From contig CAMRHE010000166.1 in the NCBI GenBank assembly GCA_947044405.1, positions 930,001 through 994,000 on the forward strand: a stretch of 64,000 nt of DNA, in the 5' to 3' direction. A program made the position numbers and the translations under genes. Origin of the DNA: Leptodactylus fallax (lineage: Eukaryota; Chordata; Amphibia; Anura; Leptodactylidae). The notes beneath the pieces were generated by a model, which saw only the letters and a list, made by a program, of their open reading frames with translations, made no database searches and was not told where the DNA came from. Below, one piece after another: positions 22,216 to 34,549 of this stretch (positions are counted from its first letter, which is position 1; every line of letters begins with the position of its first letter).

Positions 22216-22574
22216 TGTGTTCCCTCCCTTAACTGGGCACTATGGGCTTTTGTAAATAGTATATCATGATATTTAACCCCTAGAAGAAGTTGAGTATTTG
22301 GTGAAACGTGTGTTGCGTGGTGTAGATTTAGGGATAGAATACTGAGGGACAGAATTTATCCTACCACTCTATATTTAGCAATCTTATAGCCTTTCTTATA
22401 GCAGCTAGATGCATTTTGTGCAGACATTCAACGCACAGTGAATTTTGTGGAGACAGCAATGGCTGGCATTGATTCCAGAATAGCATTCTCATACAGAGGC
22501 TCTGACACCATACACCATACATTCACCTGTCTTTGTCTCAGCCTTTTTATCACACAATTATTTTAATTGTAATT
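22214..22574. other. Spacer with possible Penelope-type fragment
   Basis: Contains ctagaagaagttgagtattt, then ggtgaaacgtg (about 22280-22312), reminiscent of Penelope terminal-repeat sequence, but there is no second end and no ORF to support it. Confidence 0.3.
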
Positions 22575-23560
22575 TTTATAGAATTTTGTAAAAACAAGGA
22601 AAAGAACAAACATAACAGTATAGTCAATACAATGCAGAACAATATAAAGGTGAAGTGCATATCCAATCAGCAAAGGGAACGGAATGCACCCCTACTGGTG
22701 ATATAAAAAAAAGTGTAATGAATAGGCCCTGAATTAGGGCCCTTACTGTAAACAGACAAGACAAACAGAGGGGATGCACAACACAAGAACTGAGAGGAAA
22801 AGGATAGGGTAAAGGCGGGGTGTGGGCAGTGAGTTAGTCGCAATGATAATAAACAAAGTAAGCTAAGTCAAATCATGGATCATTAGATGTTACGCAACAC
22901 CCAGAAAGCATTACAGGGTTCCCATATAGCCTGGCTTTGGTCCTCCTTGTCATTCGAAAAAGCAATTAATGTTCCAGGGTCCTGAGTTCTCTTAATCTGG
23001 TGTACAACTCCTCTATGGACAGAGGGGGGCTCCACCTCCAATGTTTAACAATGAGACAGCGTGCTGCTGTAAGTATATACTGAAGAAGTTGGAGGGGCTT
23101 TTTCCTAAGCTTCACCCCGGGGAAGTTAACTTAAGTGTGGGGAACAAGGGGAAGACTCAAACTCAATACCTAATGCCAAAAGGGTAGGATCAAGGAGCAG
23201 GACCAAAAAAGATTAACGATGTGGGCTCCACAGGCACCACACCTCCAGCAAGCATCTGGTACAGCAGGGTTAAATGAGTGAAGCAAAGCTGGGGTGTCAT
23301 ACCAATGGAGCAACAGTTTATAGATATTCTACTTGTAGTTAATACAGCGAGAAGTCTTAGCCACCAGTCTCCATACAATGGTCCAGGACAGTTCTGAGAG
23401 AGCCTCATCTAGGTAGCCCTTTCTCACTTTTACATGTATGGATGTTTGGGAAATATCTCTGGAGTGGAGTCAAGAAGAATACGGTAAATATCGGAGATGA
23501 GGCCTTCCGTTGTGGATTCAGACTTAGAGTTTTTCAAAAAGTGTGGGCATAAGGACTTGA
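22575..23560 (-). mobile_element. L1/Tx1-like LINE 3' end, degraded
   Basis: On the minus strand the coding part contains LLLHWYDTPALLHSFNP, then CWRCGACGAHIVNLFWSC (about 23175-23315). This is the Cys-rich C-terminal motif of L1/Tx1-type ORF2 (compare CWRCGVDEGTMLHIFWSC in the 32489-34549 element). It is followed by a 3' untranslated region of about 600 bp ending with an AT-rich block near 22575. Several stops and shifts are present, and only the C-terminal fragment of ORF2 remains. Confidence 0.65.
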
Positions 23561-23751
23561 GGTCCCTTGAAAATGAGATGAGCTAAGTGAGTAATCTGTA
23601 TGTATGAAAACTCACTTGTGATAGGTATATTATCACAGCGGGGATTTTTAAATGCTGGAGACGTTTTCTAGCTCCCGCATCGCTGGTGACTCACTACTTG
23701 TGCCAGACACCTTCACTGTGCTCTGCTGCTAGTTGGGATTTTTCATTAATA

Positions 23752-25138
<1,387 letters not shown>

Positions 25139-25193
<55 letters not shown>
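25139..25193. repeat. (CT)n(AT)n compound microsatellite
   Basis: About 18 CT units followed by about 9 TA units, directly joined to the broken Tc1 terminus. Confidence 0.9.
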
Positions 25194-25548
25194 GCCACAA
25201 TTTATGAAGTGGGGAGATATACAATTATTTAATACCATATCAATATATCCCTCGATATATAGTGGAAGGGGAGGTGATAGTATATAAATTAGAGACTCCA
25301 ATACCCCTCTCTCTCCCTCCTTTACCTATCCCATTATGTATATTTTATATGGTATAGATTTTAGTGCATTATTTCCTTTTTTTCCTATGCCTATCTGCTT
25401 TCTGCTTCCTTGTTATATATAATGATATTTTACCTACCTTGTCTGCATGAAGATAGTGCCACATACTTTGGTTTTTTAGTAGGCTAGTGCGAAAGTAGTA
25501 GACTTGTCATAGCTGATGGACAAGTCAATTCCATAGCTATGCAGTAAA
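25194..25548. other. Intergenic stretch, nothing recognised
   Basis: AT-rich, no coding or repeat structure seen. Confidence 0.4.
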
Positions 25549-25828
25549 ACCTTCTGAATAAACCATAAGCTTGGTTTTGGTACTGTATCTATGCAGAAGG
25601 CTTGGTTCTTGCACCATATCTACCTAGTAAACTTGGTTCTTGTACAGTATCAATGTAGTAAACCTTTGTTCTTACACAGTGTTGCAGTATGTAGTAACTT
25701 GGTTGGGTTCTGATACTGTATCTATGTAGAATGATAGGTTATGTTGCCTTCTCTATGTACTAAGCTTGGCTCAGGTATCATATATATGCAGTAATCTTGG
25801 TTCTGTTACTGTATATTTGGAAAAAAAA
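25549..25828 (+). repeat. Degenerate minisatellite, about 40-bp units
   Basis: Six or seven imperfect repeats of a unit resembling cttggttcttgtactgtatc, then tatgtagtaa, with indels between units. Confidence 0.6.
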
Positions 25829-26345
25829 ATGTATGTTTGGTGAATCCCAACCCAGTGACAAGCCAAATCCCTAAAGCCCTGTCCCATAACAAACTGCACC
25901 CCAAAGTATCCCTATAAAAAGTTATCAAATGTTGACAACAATGCTGACAGAACATTCCCTAGACTGGATAAAGTTATATCCACTTTTTAAGAGTACAAGT
26001 ACATGGTGCAGTCTAGTCACATGTGACTGCAGAAATTTCCTTGGGTGTACCTGTACTTTTCACCTAAAGAAACAGCAAGTAGCGGAGAAGCTTGGCAATT
26101 AGCAGTAATCACTATTACTTGTTGCTACTGATTGCAGAACGGAACCTATACTTTCTATTGCTGCATATGGAAATTACAGCTTCATCCTTGCACATTACTG
26201 CAATCGCATATGGTTGAGCCACACCATGTACAGGTGCCCCAAAGCTAATTCACTGGTGTAGCAACCATGAAATATTGTGCTAGCGAATATTTATTTCACA
26301 GTTATGCAAATTACTTTAATGGGAAGTGGCTATCTTTTGGAAACG
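25829..26345. other. Intergenic stretch, nothing recognised
   Basis: No ORF with domains, no terminal repeats seen. Confidence 0.4.
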
Positions 26346-26360
26346 ACTATTATTATTATA

Positions 26361-26413
<53 letters not shown>

Positions 26414-26430
26414 TACTACTACTATTATTG
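26346..26430. repeat. Self-complementary trinucleotide microsatellite
   Basis: (TAT)n, then (AAT)n, then (ATT)n and (ACT)n. The first two blocks are reverse complements of the third, so the tract can fold back. Confidence 0.8.
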
Positions 26431-26493
26431 GGAAAAAATGTTAGTACAAACACTTGCTCCTAATAAATGGCCTGTATGAGCCTGGGTATACAC

Positions 26494-27830
26494 CAGGGGT
26501 AGGCAACCTTTTTTGTTCGGCGTGCCGATTTTGATTAAAAAAATCAAAGTTGAGGTACTCGGAGTGCCGGTCAATAATTGTAAGTCTGACGACCCCTGCA
26601 CACGGTATTATGTCACATAGCGGCCCCTGCACACGGTATTATGGTGATAATACTAGTGATAATTGCTATTACTATTATTTTAGCGTGTAACAGATATCAC
26701 TAGAGAGGCGGGCGGTGTATTTTACTCTATAAAGATCAGGTATGGACAGGACAGAGACAGTGAAAAAATGTAAACTTTATTGGTGACTTTGTGCATGTTG
26801 TGTGTAAGTGTTTGGTGCGACACTTCTGGCGCTGCGACCTGGACGATGGTAAATGTCTGGGTCACAGCGCCAATAAACTTCCTGGTTATGAGATTAGGCT
26901 CAGAGGGGTGTTACATTATCCCTTTATGTGACAATCAGAGAGCAAAAGTACAGTATGCTCTGTGATTGATAGGAGAGGGGATAACATGGACAGAAGTCCC
27001 TCCTTCCCCCCCCCCCCCCCCCCGGTCATCTGCAGCTTATGCACAGACAATGAGGAGTTATCATTGTCTCTGCAGCTCCCTCCTCCCCCTCCTTCCTTAG
27101 CTCTAAGATGCTGCCTGACACAGGGGGGGGGGGACACATTTAGAGCCCCATTTCTAAGGATCTATTAGGGCCACAAAGATGCAACTGGATTCATTTTAAA
27201 GATGAGAATCTCATCATTTAAACGATACCAAGATCTCCATGATTGACATTACACATTCAGAGCGATTCACTGTTAAAACGATGTCGGGAATTGAGATCTG
27301 CATTGGGATTTCAATGCAGAACATCGTTTTCACTAGGGAATCGCTCAGGATGTTTAAGGACGATCATGGTGATCTTGGTATCATTTTAAAGAGGAGATTC
27401 TCATCTTTATAATGAATCCAAGTATTTCTTTATAGCTTTAACCAATCCTGAGCAATTCGCTCAGGTACAGTAGTGAAACCGGCAATTACCGGCTTCACTA
27501 CTGTACATAGACTGTGCAGACACTGGTGATGCCGCATCCATCTTCACCCGGCGCTAATGAAATTTTAAGGAAGCCGGATGGAAAAACGCTGCAGGTAATG
27601 TTTTTCCATCCGGCTAAGGCACAGATCCAGCGCCAGAACTGATGCCTCTTGTGCCAGAACCGATCCCATAGAAAACTATGGGATCCGTCCTGGCATCAGT
27701 TTCCCTCCAGCTTGTGTGCACCATGCCGGAGGGAAACAGATGTGACATATGTGAACACACCGCTGCTGTGCCAGGGAAATAAGCCTAGCGTGCCACTCTT
27801 GGCACGCGTGTCGGGGGTTGCCGACCCCTG
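26494..27830. mobile_element. Non-autonomous hAT element, 1337 bp, perfect 8-bp TSD
   Basis: Termini CAGGGGTAGGCAACC and GGTTGCCGACCCCTG are near-perfect inverted repeats, flanked by exact GTATACAC (26486-26493 and 27831-27838). There is no transposase. The interior is a string of hairpins: 27180-27430 (gaatctcatc/gatgagaatc and accaagatc/gatcttggt arms), 27463-27510 (tacagtagtgaa...ttcactactgta) and 27572-27616 (ccggatggaaaaac/gtttttccatccgg). C and G runs sit at about 27004-27022 and 27123-27133. Confidence 0.9.
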
Positions 27831-27838
27831 GTATACAC

Positions 27839-28125
27839 AGTACTTTTATAGCATACTTTTTATTGCAGTAGTGCCTGGATGTGGATAGGCAATATAAACA
27901 GTACTATCCCTGAAATGACCCCTCCAGTTAATAATCAGTAAGCTCAATAACACACCGGGACACCTGTTTCTTTTACTAGTTGTTGGTCGGCCACAGCTTT
28001 TATTATAAAACTCCAATAACCAATATAAGGCACTATAGATGCACAACAGCGAGAGGCATGACTCAGGGAGGAGGAATATGTCTTCACTCCGGCTGACTTA
28101 CCACAGCCCATTGCACCTCATGTCC
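27839..28125. other. Spacer, possibly the 3'-terminal region of the Ngaro element
   Basis: No ORF. The stretch before the L2 insertion (28126) may be the outer part of the Ngaro 3' end, because the same kind of AT-rich 3' sequence resumes after the LINE at 28870. I could not prove a boundary. Confidence 0.3.
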
Positions 28126-28641
28126 TTGAACACCTATAAGTACCTGGGTCTGCTCCTTAATAATAAGCTGGACTGGGCAGATCATATAGAGGCCCTGTAC
28201 AGGAAGGGCCACAGCAGGCTCTACCTGCTTAGGAAGCTGAGAGCCTTTGGAATCCGGGGGGCACTTCTTAGGACTTTCTTCAACTCGGTAGTGGCATCAG
28301 CCATCTTCTTTGGAGTGGCCTGCTGGGGGAGCAGTATATCAACCAGGGACAGAAATAAACTTGACAAGATGATTAGAAGGGCCAGCTCTGTCCTGGGGAG
28401 CCCACTGGACCCAGTGCAGGTGGTGGGTGACAGAAGGATACTGTCCGTGGTGAGATCCATGCGGGAGAAGAAGTCCCATCCCATGCATGAGACTGTGATT
28501 GCGCTGGGCAGTACTGTCAGTGACCGACTGCTCCACCCTAAGTGTGAGAAGGAGCGCTATCGGAAGTCTTTCCTCCCCACCGCGGTTAGGCTTTACAACC
28601 AACACCGACCTAAGCGGAGATCATTACATACAGAGAACTGA
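28126..28641 (+). pseudogene. C-terminal fragment of the LINE polyprotein
   Basis: About 170 codons in one open frame, collinear with the C-terminus of the intact LINE ORF (from NTYKYLGLLLNNKLDWADH to the final RRSLHTEN). It has no RT catalytic box and no start of its own; the upstream residues come from the insertion site. Open only because it is short and young. Not expected to be expressed or functional. Confidence 0.85.
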
Positions 28642-28825
28642 AATATCTCTCTGCCTGTTAAATCCCCCCCCCCCCCTGCTACGTCCTATCTGTCTGTCTG
28701 CTATTAATGTAATGCCTCTCACCTTGGAACATTCCTGTACATGTTGTATTTGTATTTGTATCTGCTTATCTTATCTTTGCTGCTGTAACACACTGAATTT
28801 CCCCACTGTGGGACTATTAAAGGAC

Positions 28826-28869
<44 letters not shown>
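28126..28869 (+). mobile_element. L2-like LINE, strongly 5'-truncated
   Basis: Starts inside the RT C-terminal region (gaacacctataagtacctgg, equal to 55519 of the full copy). It keeps the stop, the C-rich 3' untranslated region and a long (ATT)n tail (28827-28869). Confidence 0.9.
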
Positions 28870-28871
<2 letters not shown>

Positions 28872-29399
28872 CCCACATTTCCCCCCAATAAGGACTCAGA
28901 CCACCTTTTGGATTTTAAATTGGCCTGTTCAGGCCAATTTATTAAACATATATAAATACCTTAAACATATAAATACATACTGTATGGACAACACCGCCAT
29001 AAAACGGGCGGTGTATAAATACAAACCAATACTTCACCGTTACAACTGTATACAAAAATTCAGACCATTTAAAAGTGCTTATATCAGAACCCACCACACC
29101 ACGGGGATAGGCACCACCACTAATCTGCCCAGGTGCAAAAACCTCCACCTCAGGCAGACCTTTAACCATCTGTACGACCATAAGCCTGACCCCCAAAGGG
29201 ACCTAAGCCCAACTAAAGGACTTCCCAGGCTTACACCTTCCCCACCAGGATCCCCATACCACTGATGAGATCCTACAACAGTGCCTGATAGGCCTCTAAC
29301 CCCACCAACCCCCCGCCAGACTCACGGGCATGACCCCTTATGCCCGCGAGTCCCGCCACACAGAAAAAGCTTGCTCTACACCATCACGCAAACCCAGCA

Positions 29400-29904
29400 T
29401 CCACATATCTGTCCCTATCGCATTTAAATGCACCCCATCTTGGCGCATATGATCCAGAGAAGGGACTTATAACTCCCGATGGCGGACCGCTATCCCACCA
29501 TTTCGCACCACAAAATGAGCCACTGCCCTATTTACTTTAACACGGGTCTTGTCCAAGCGGGCCGCCGACCTCGCATTGCGCCACACCAAACGTGCAACCA
29601 TGTCAGACCACACTACAATCAATCCCGGGAACTCAGTCAGCAACCGCAACATGTCAAATTGAATGTCCCTGATGAGTTCCCTGGACGAGCACACCCCAAG
29701 ATCATTGCCCCCAACATGCAGAACAACGACATGTGGGGGGCGGTCGACTCGACTATAAAAAATGAAACTCGGGCAAAACCCGACTCCAAGTCATACCGCG
29801 CACCCCGATCCACCGTACCACGGCATCCTCCCGCCGGAGACCCAGCTGTCGCCCATCAGGCCGGACATCCGCCCGAAGTGCACCCCAAAAAAACGTACGA
29901 ATGA
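29400..29904 (-). pseudogene. Ngaro SGNH (GDSL-type) hydrolase domain, broken
   Basis: The minus strand shows the SGNH blocks in order: VVLHVGGNDLGV (block III G-x-N-D, about 29692-29735), VVWSDMVARLVWRNA, and the catalytic DGVHLNAIGTDMW (block V D-x-x-H, about 29397-29440). Frames change between blocks: the block III fragment and the DGVHL fragment are not in one continuous frame. The block I Ser is expected upstream near 29850-29900 but is not clear. In the family these domains are esterase-like; their role in retrotransposition is unknown. Likely translated as the last part of the recombinase polyprotein in an intact element. Confidence 0.7.
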
Positions 29905-30055
29905 CCCAATATCCAGATCAAACAGGGACCTAAAATAAAACAACAACACATAAGACTAAATACCAAACAGCAACACCGAAGATAGGACAGAAGGAACATT
30001 CCCATTCCCACTGCCCCAGCACCGCGCTCCTCCCACCCACTGAAACCCCACTAAC

Positions 30056-31032
30056 TTACCGCAATAGGGACGGACGCACGTAAAGGTGGAACCGGTCGGA
30101 TTCCCACCTCCCGATACGGCGCACAACATCGTCCCCCAACCCCCAGCGAGCGGCCTCCGTGGCTGCACCTACTCGGAAAGAGTGGGAGCCATAATCACCC
30201 GGGAGCTCCCACACCAATACCAAGGCCTTCTTAAATACCGCTACAAATTGAAACCTAGATAAAGCCCCCCCACTCACATGGCAAAGGAAGGACCCCAGGA
30301 GCGAACCCCGCACCTGAAGAAAATTAAACACCCCTGCCACCGGACAACGGGGATCCCCCCAACCGCATAAAGCACCACCCACCTATCGCGACCCACCTGA
30401 TCCGTCTTGGAGCGATGCAAATGGCACTCCACCCGATCCTCATACAAAGCTACTTCATTCCACTGCAGACCCCCCAAAGCTGCCACTGACTCGCTAACCA
30501 ACTCCCCAACACGAAAAGCCCCTAAAAAGGCCAGCGAAAAGGCTGCCCGGAACAACAGGATTTCATATTCTGAAAAACACAAACTCTGCAGACATTCCAA
30601 TAGACGCCCTAATAACTCGAAGAAAACCGGGCGACGAAGATCACGCCGCCCGGCCCCCCGCTGAAAACCCCTCATAGCCTGGCGCACCACAAAGTCATTT
30701 GTGACATCCCGCAGACCCTGTAAACAAAAAAGAAATGCCAGACCCGCCAAACGCTGAGAAACCACCGCGACTGAGCGCCCTTCCGCAAATGCTACCCCTA
30801 TCCAGGACAAAACCAACACCACCCGGTCTTCATCCGAAGACCCCCCGCACGACAGGCAGTCCCGGTCCCAATCACACCAAACCTGCTGGTAACGCTTCCA
30901 AGTTACGGCGGACACAGAACGCTGGATGAGCTCTGCCGCGGAACCGACACCAGGGACCACAAGTGGGCCGGACAATCCTCGCCCACCTCCGCTGCCTCCG
31001 GAGCCAACTCCCAGAACCTGCCAAACTGACAC
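30056..31032 (-). pseudogene. Ngaro tyrosine recombinase, one frameshift
   Basis: N-terminal core-binding part with AELIQRSVSAVTWKRYQQV and LVLSWIGVAFAEGRS. The catalytic part has FRVGELVSES (first Arg), then after a frameshift at about 30270-30380 the C-terminal block GSHSFRVGAATEAARWG (His-x-x-Arg), IGRWESDRFHLYVRPSLLR (nucleophile Tyr in LYVRP). All four catalytic positions R...H-x-x-R...Y are still readable, so only the frame break and context disable it. It would integrate the element without a target duplication. Confidence 0.85.
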
Positions 31033-31857
31033 CGAGACAAGGAATCAGCCAACGAATTAAGCACCCCTGGCACATGGCGCGCCGACACATGCACATTCAT
31101 TTCTAAGCAGCGCAACACCAGATGCCTAAGCAGCGACACCACCGGAGGGGACTTTGCCGATTGAGAATTGATAACGAATACCACGGCACTGTTATCACAA
31201 TGAAAACAAACCTTTCGGTCCCGAAATTCGCCCCCCCCATAACTCCACCGCGACTATAATCGGGAACAACTCCAACAACGCTAAGTTCGCCACCAATCCC
31301 GCCTCCACCCACTCATCGGGCCAAACCCCTGCGCACCAACGCCCTTGGTAATAAGCCCCAAACCCTACTGACCCCGCCGCATCGGTATGCAGATTCAATT
31401 CCTCACTAGAAATCACGGAGGCAAGCCACAAAGAGCGCCCGTTAAACCGACCCAAAAAATCATCCCAAACCAACAAGTCCGCCCTCACCTCAGCAGTAAG
31501 CTGCACGAAGTGATGAGGCGACCGCACCCCTGCCGTCAGTGCAGCCAACCGACGACAAAAAACTCGCCCCATCGGCATGATGCGACAGGCGAAATTCAAT
31601 TTTCCCAGCAATGATTGCACCTCCCGCAGCCGAACCTTCCGGACTCCTTGGAACCTATGAACAGTCAGCCGCAGGTCCTCCAGTTTATCCCCTGGCAACC
31701 TGGATTCCATGAGCACTGAATCAAGTTCAATGCCCAAAAACGTCATCACTGACGCCAGACCCTCCGTCTTGTCGGGGGCCAAAGGGACCCCGAACAAACC
31801 CGCCACCCGTTCAACCGTGCGCAGTCCCGTGCCCAGACCCGACACAGAGGAAATCAT
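31005..31857 (-). pseudogene. Ngaro RNase H domain, frameshifted
   Basis: ELNLHTDAAGSVGFGAYYQG (first Asp), LALLELFPIIVAVELWG (Glu) in one frame (31195-31857). Then, after a shift near 31190-31240 in a C-run, VFVINSQSAKSPPVVSLLRH and VPGVLNSLADSLSRCQF (final Asp) continue in another frame. The LNSLADSLSR ending is characteristic of DIRS/Ngaro RNase H. It would remove the RNA template strand during reverse transcription. Confidence 0.8.
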
Positions 31858-32488
31858 CTAGATAATGAATGATCGACGCCAAACCCGACAAGTCCCTGAC
31901 CACCCACTCCAGGAAGGAACTAAATGCCTCAAAATAAGCACACGAGATGGAACAGCCCATAGGCAAACAACAGTCTACGTAAAACTGGTCCTCCCACATG
32001 CAACCTAACAGATGGAAGCTCTCAGGGTGAACAGGTAAAAGCCGAAACGCCGCCTCTATATCTGTCTTAGCCATAAGCGCCCCAGGACCCACCCGACGCA
32101 CTAACGCCACCGCTTTGTCAAATGAAGCATAGGAGACAGAGGACAATGAAGGATCAATCCCATCATTAACCGACACCCCAGCCGGGAAGGAAAGGTGATG
32201 AATAAGGCGAAACTGAGAGGGCTCACGCTTGAGCACCACACCCAACGGTGAAACCCGTAAATGAGGCCAGGGCGGGGCCGAGAAGGGCCCCACCATGCTC
32301 CCTAAACGCACCTCCTTCATCAACTTTGCCCCCACAACCTCAGGGTGCTCCCTAGCTGATTTAAGGTTCCTAGGGCGAAAAACAGGGGCCGCCGCATCAA
32401 AAGGGATAAAGGGAAAGCCTCCCCAAAACCCTCCGCTAGCAACTGTGCCGCCACCCGATCGGCGTATCTACTTAGAAAAGGAAGCATT
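31811..32488 (-). pseudogene. Ngaro reverse transcriptase
   Basis: Open over about 170 codons. Boxes in order: REPSQFRLIHHLSFP, VNDGID, MAKTDIEAAFRLLPVHPES (first catalytic Asp), YVDCCLPMGCSISCAYFE (fingers/palm, equivalent of PQG) and SIIHYLDDFLCVG (catalytic YLDD). The frame ends just after the YLDD box at 31811, and the thumb/RNase H part is in the overlapping frame. The 5' part up to 32488 lies in a different frame and abuts the L1 insertion. It reverse-transcribes the Ngaro RNA; inactive here because of the frame breaks. Confidence 0.85.
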
Positions 32489-34549
32489 TCCTGGGCCGGT
32501 CCTTCCCGTTCCGGTGGGCTACCCGGACGTTGACATATCTAGGCGTGTCCATCACCCCGGACCCAGCCGACCTTTTTCGGGCCAACTTCCAGCCCATGCT
32601 GACGTCCATTCGCTCTGACTGCCACCGATGGAAACAGGGTACGTTCACCTGGTTTGGGAGATGCACCATTTTCAAAATGAATATCTTACCTCGACTCCTA
32701 TACCTTTTACAGACACTGCCTATCCACATTCCTCTGTCCTTCTTCCGAACTCTATCATCCATCCAATTAGATTTCATATGGTTGGGTAAACCTGCGAGAG
32801 AAAGCAGAGCCCTTCCGGACCTCAAGCTCTACTACTTTGCTACCCACTTGGCTAGGATTGTGGACATGACTTGCTTAAACCGTGGGTCTACATTGAACAA
32901 GCTTTCTCCCCGCTACCACTGCAGACGATTCCGTGGCTCGAACCCTCTTTGGTCTCTTCCCTCCGTTCCCACCCTGCCATTGGACCGACCCTTCGAATCT
33001 GTGCCCAACACTTGATTCGTAATACCTCACTCCCTCTTAACTCTAGCTGTTATCCCCTTTTGGGAAATCCTAGATTCCCTTCTGGTATCTCCGATAGAGT
33101 GTTCCGTAACTGGCGTCGCCATGGTTACTTTAGAGTAGCCCATCTTCGGAATGAGTCTGGCTGGTAGGTGGGCCCAGGGATTACCCCATTCGATGATCTT
33201 CCCCCCTTGGATGCATGGCGTGGTCTACAGATCCGCCATTTCGTACAGTCTCTCCCCCCCCCTGCGGAATTTAGAATTGAGTATACACCTTTGGAACAGC
33301 TATGTCTGGGCACCGAACCCCTGCGTCATTCCCTAGCTATCATTTACAGGCTTCTGATAGAACCGCCTCCTGACGCTGTTCCCCACTTTATACTGAAGTG
33401 GGAGTCTGACCTTGACTTGACTCTCACTCAAGCTCAAAGAGAGAGGGTATTCCGCATTGCTCATGAGACATCAATCAGCTCACGTCATCAAGAGGCCAGT
33501 TTTAAGCTTTTGACACGGTGGTATCGTGTACCATCGAGACTACATGCCATTCTTCCGCAGGTCCCATCGACATGCTGGAGATGTGGGGTGGATGAGGGGA
33601 CCATGTTGCACATTTTCTGGTCTTGTAATGTCTTGTCTCCCTTCTGGGATGGAGTTAAGCAGATTATCTCCCGGGTTACGGAGACGCCTCACCACTTGGG
33701 CCCTGCTCTGTTCCTCCTCCATCACTGCGAGTCCCCGGTGCGTATTTACAAGCGCTCCTTGCTTCGATTTCTCATCATAGCGGCTCGGGCATGCATCCCT
33801 CAGTTCTGGAAACGAACGGAGCCCCCCCCCCTCTCCCTTTGGGTTCTGAAGGTCAACGAGATTATGCGTGTGGAGAGCCTTACCTCTTTCCTGCATGACA
33901 CTGTCGAAATTTTCAATAAGACCTGGTTCTATTGGATGGAATTTCAGGGTACCAATGAATATCGGGCGCTTTTCGGACGTGTGCCCCCCCCCCGTAGACT
34001 TTATGGACTTGCTCCGGCCTACAGTACATAACTAACTGATGGACTGCCGGCTTGGACCTACTCCTCATTTCCTGGCATTGCCTCGAGGTGAGGTCTGTCG
34101 TTCTTCTACTGAACATTCTCATCCGCTTGCCTCCATGGGGTTCCTTCTTGGACCCGGGTGCAGCTGTTGTATAACTTCCTCTCTCCCCCTCTAAATTGGG
34201 AGGGGGGATGGAGGGGAGAGAAGTTATTAAATTATTATAAATTTGTCCCCCCCTTTTTTTTTTTTTTTCTTCTCTCTCTCTTTTCTTTTCTTTTCTTTCC
34301 TCCTTATTCTCTTCCTCTCTCCTTTTCTCATTCTTCGGTCCTCTCTTCTCCTTCTCCCTCTACAATTGGTGTTATCGTTATTTCACATATCCTTCTCTTC
34401 CTCTTCCTCCTCTAGTCCTCCAACCCTTGCTAGGGGATTCCCATTGTCTAAAGTATGTGAATTGAGGCTGCTATTGTGGCTTCTTGTTGTTTTTGTATTT
34501 TATGTCTTTTGTAAACTAAAATCAATAAACTTTGAATTGAAAAAAAAAA
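32489..34549 (+). mobile_element. L1/Tx1-like LINE, 5'-truncated, 15-bp TSD
   Basis: Flanked by the exact direct repeat AGAAAAGGAAGCATT (32474-32488 and 34550-34564). It contains the C-terminal part of ORF2, a T/C-rich 3' untranslated region (34150-34440), an aataaa signal within atcaataaactttg (about 34520-34534) and a short A tail (34540-34549). It is inserted on the opposite strand to the Ngaro genes it disrupts. Confidence 0.92.
32490..34031 (+). pseudogene. L1/Tx1-like ORF2 C-terminal fragment, frameshifted
   Basis: Starts within the RT thumb region with LTYLGVSITPDPADLF and continues with FKMNILPRLLYLLQTLPIHIP, a recognised L1-type block. A frame change at about 32880-33170 leads to FDDLPPLDAWRG and on to CWRCGVDEGTMLHIFWSC (about 33570-33625), the C-terminal Cys-rich motif of L1 ORF2. 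It ends with RRLYGLAPAYST at 34031. The endonuclease and RT catalytic core are missing through 5' truncation. Related to the minus-strand fragment at 22575-23560. Confidence 0.85.

Noticed and set aside
22280..22312. Possible hammerhead-like word (ctagaagaag...ggtgaaacg)
   Set aside because: Stem II does not pair convincingly and no Penelope ends were found around it.
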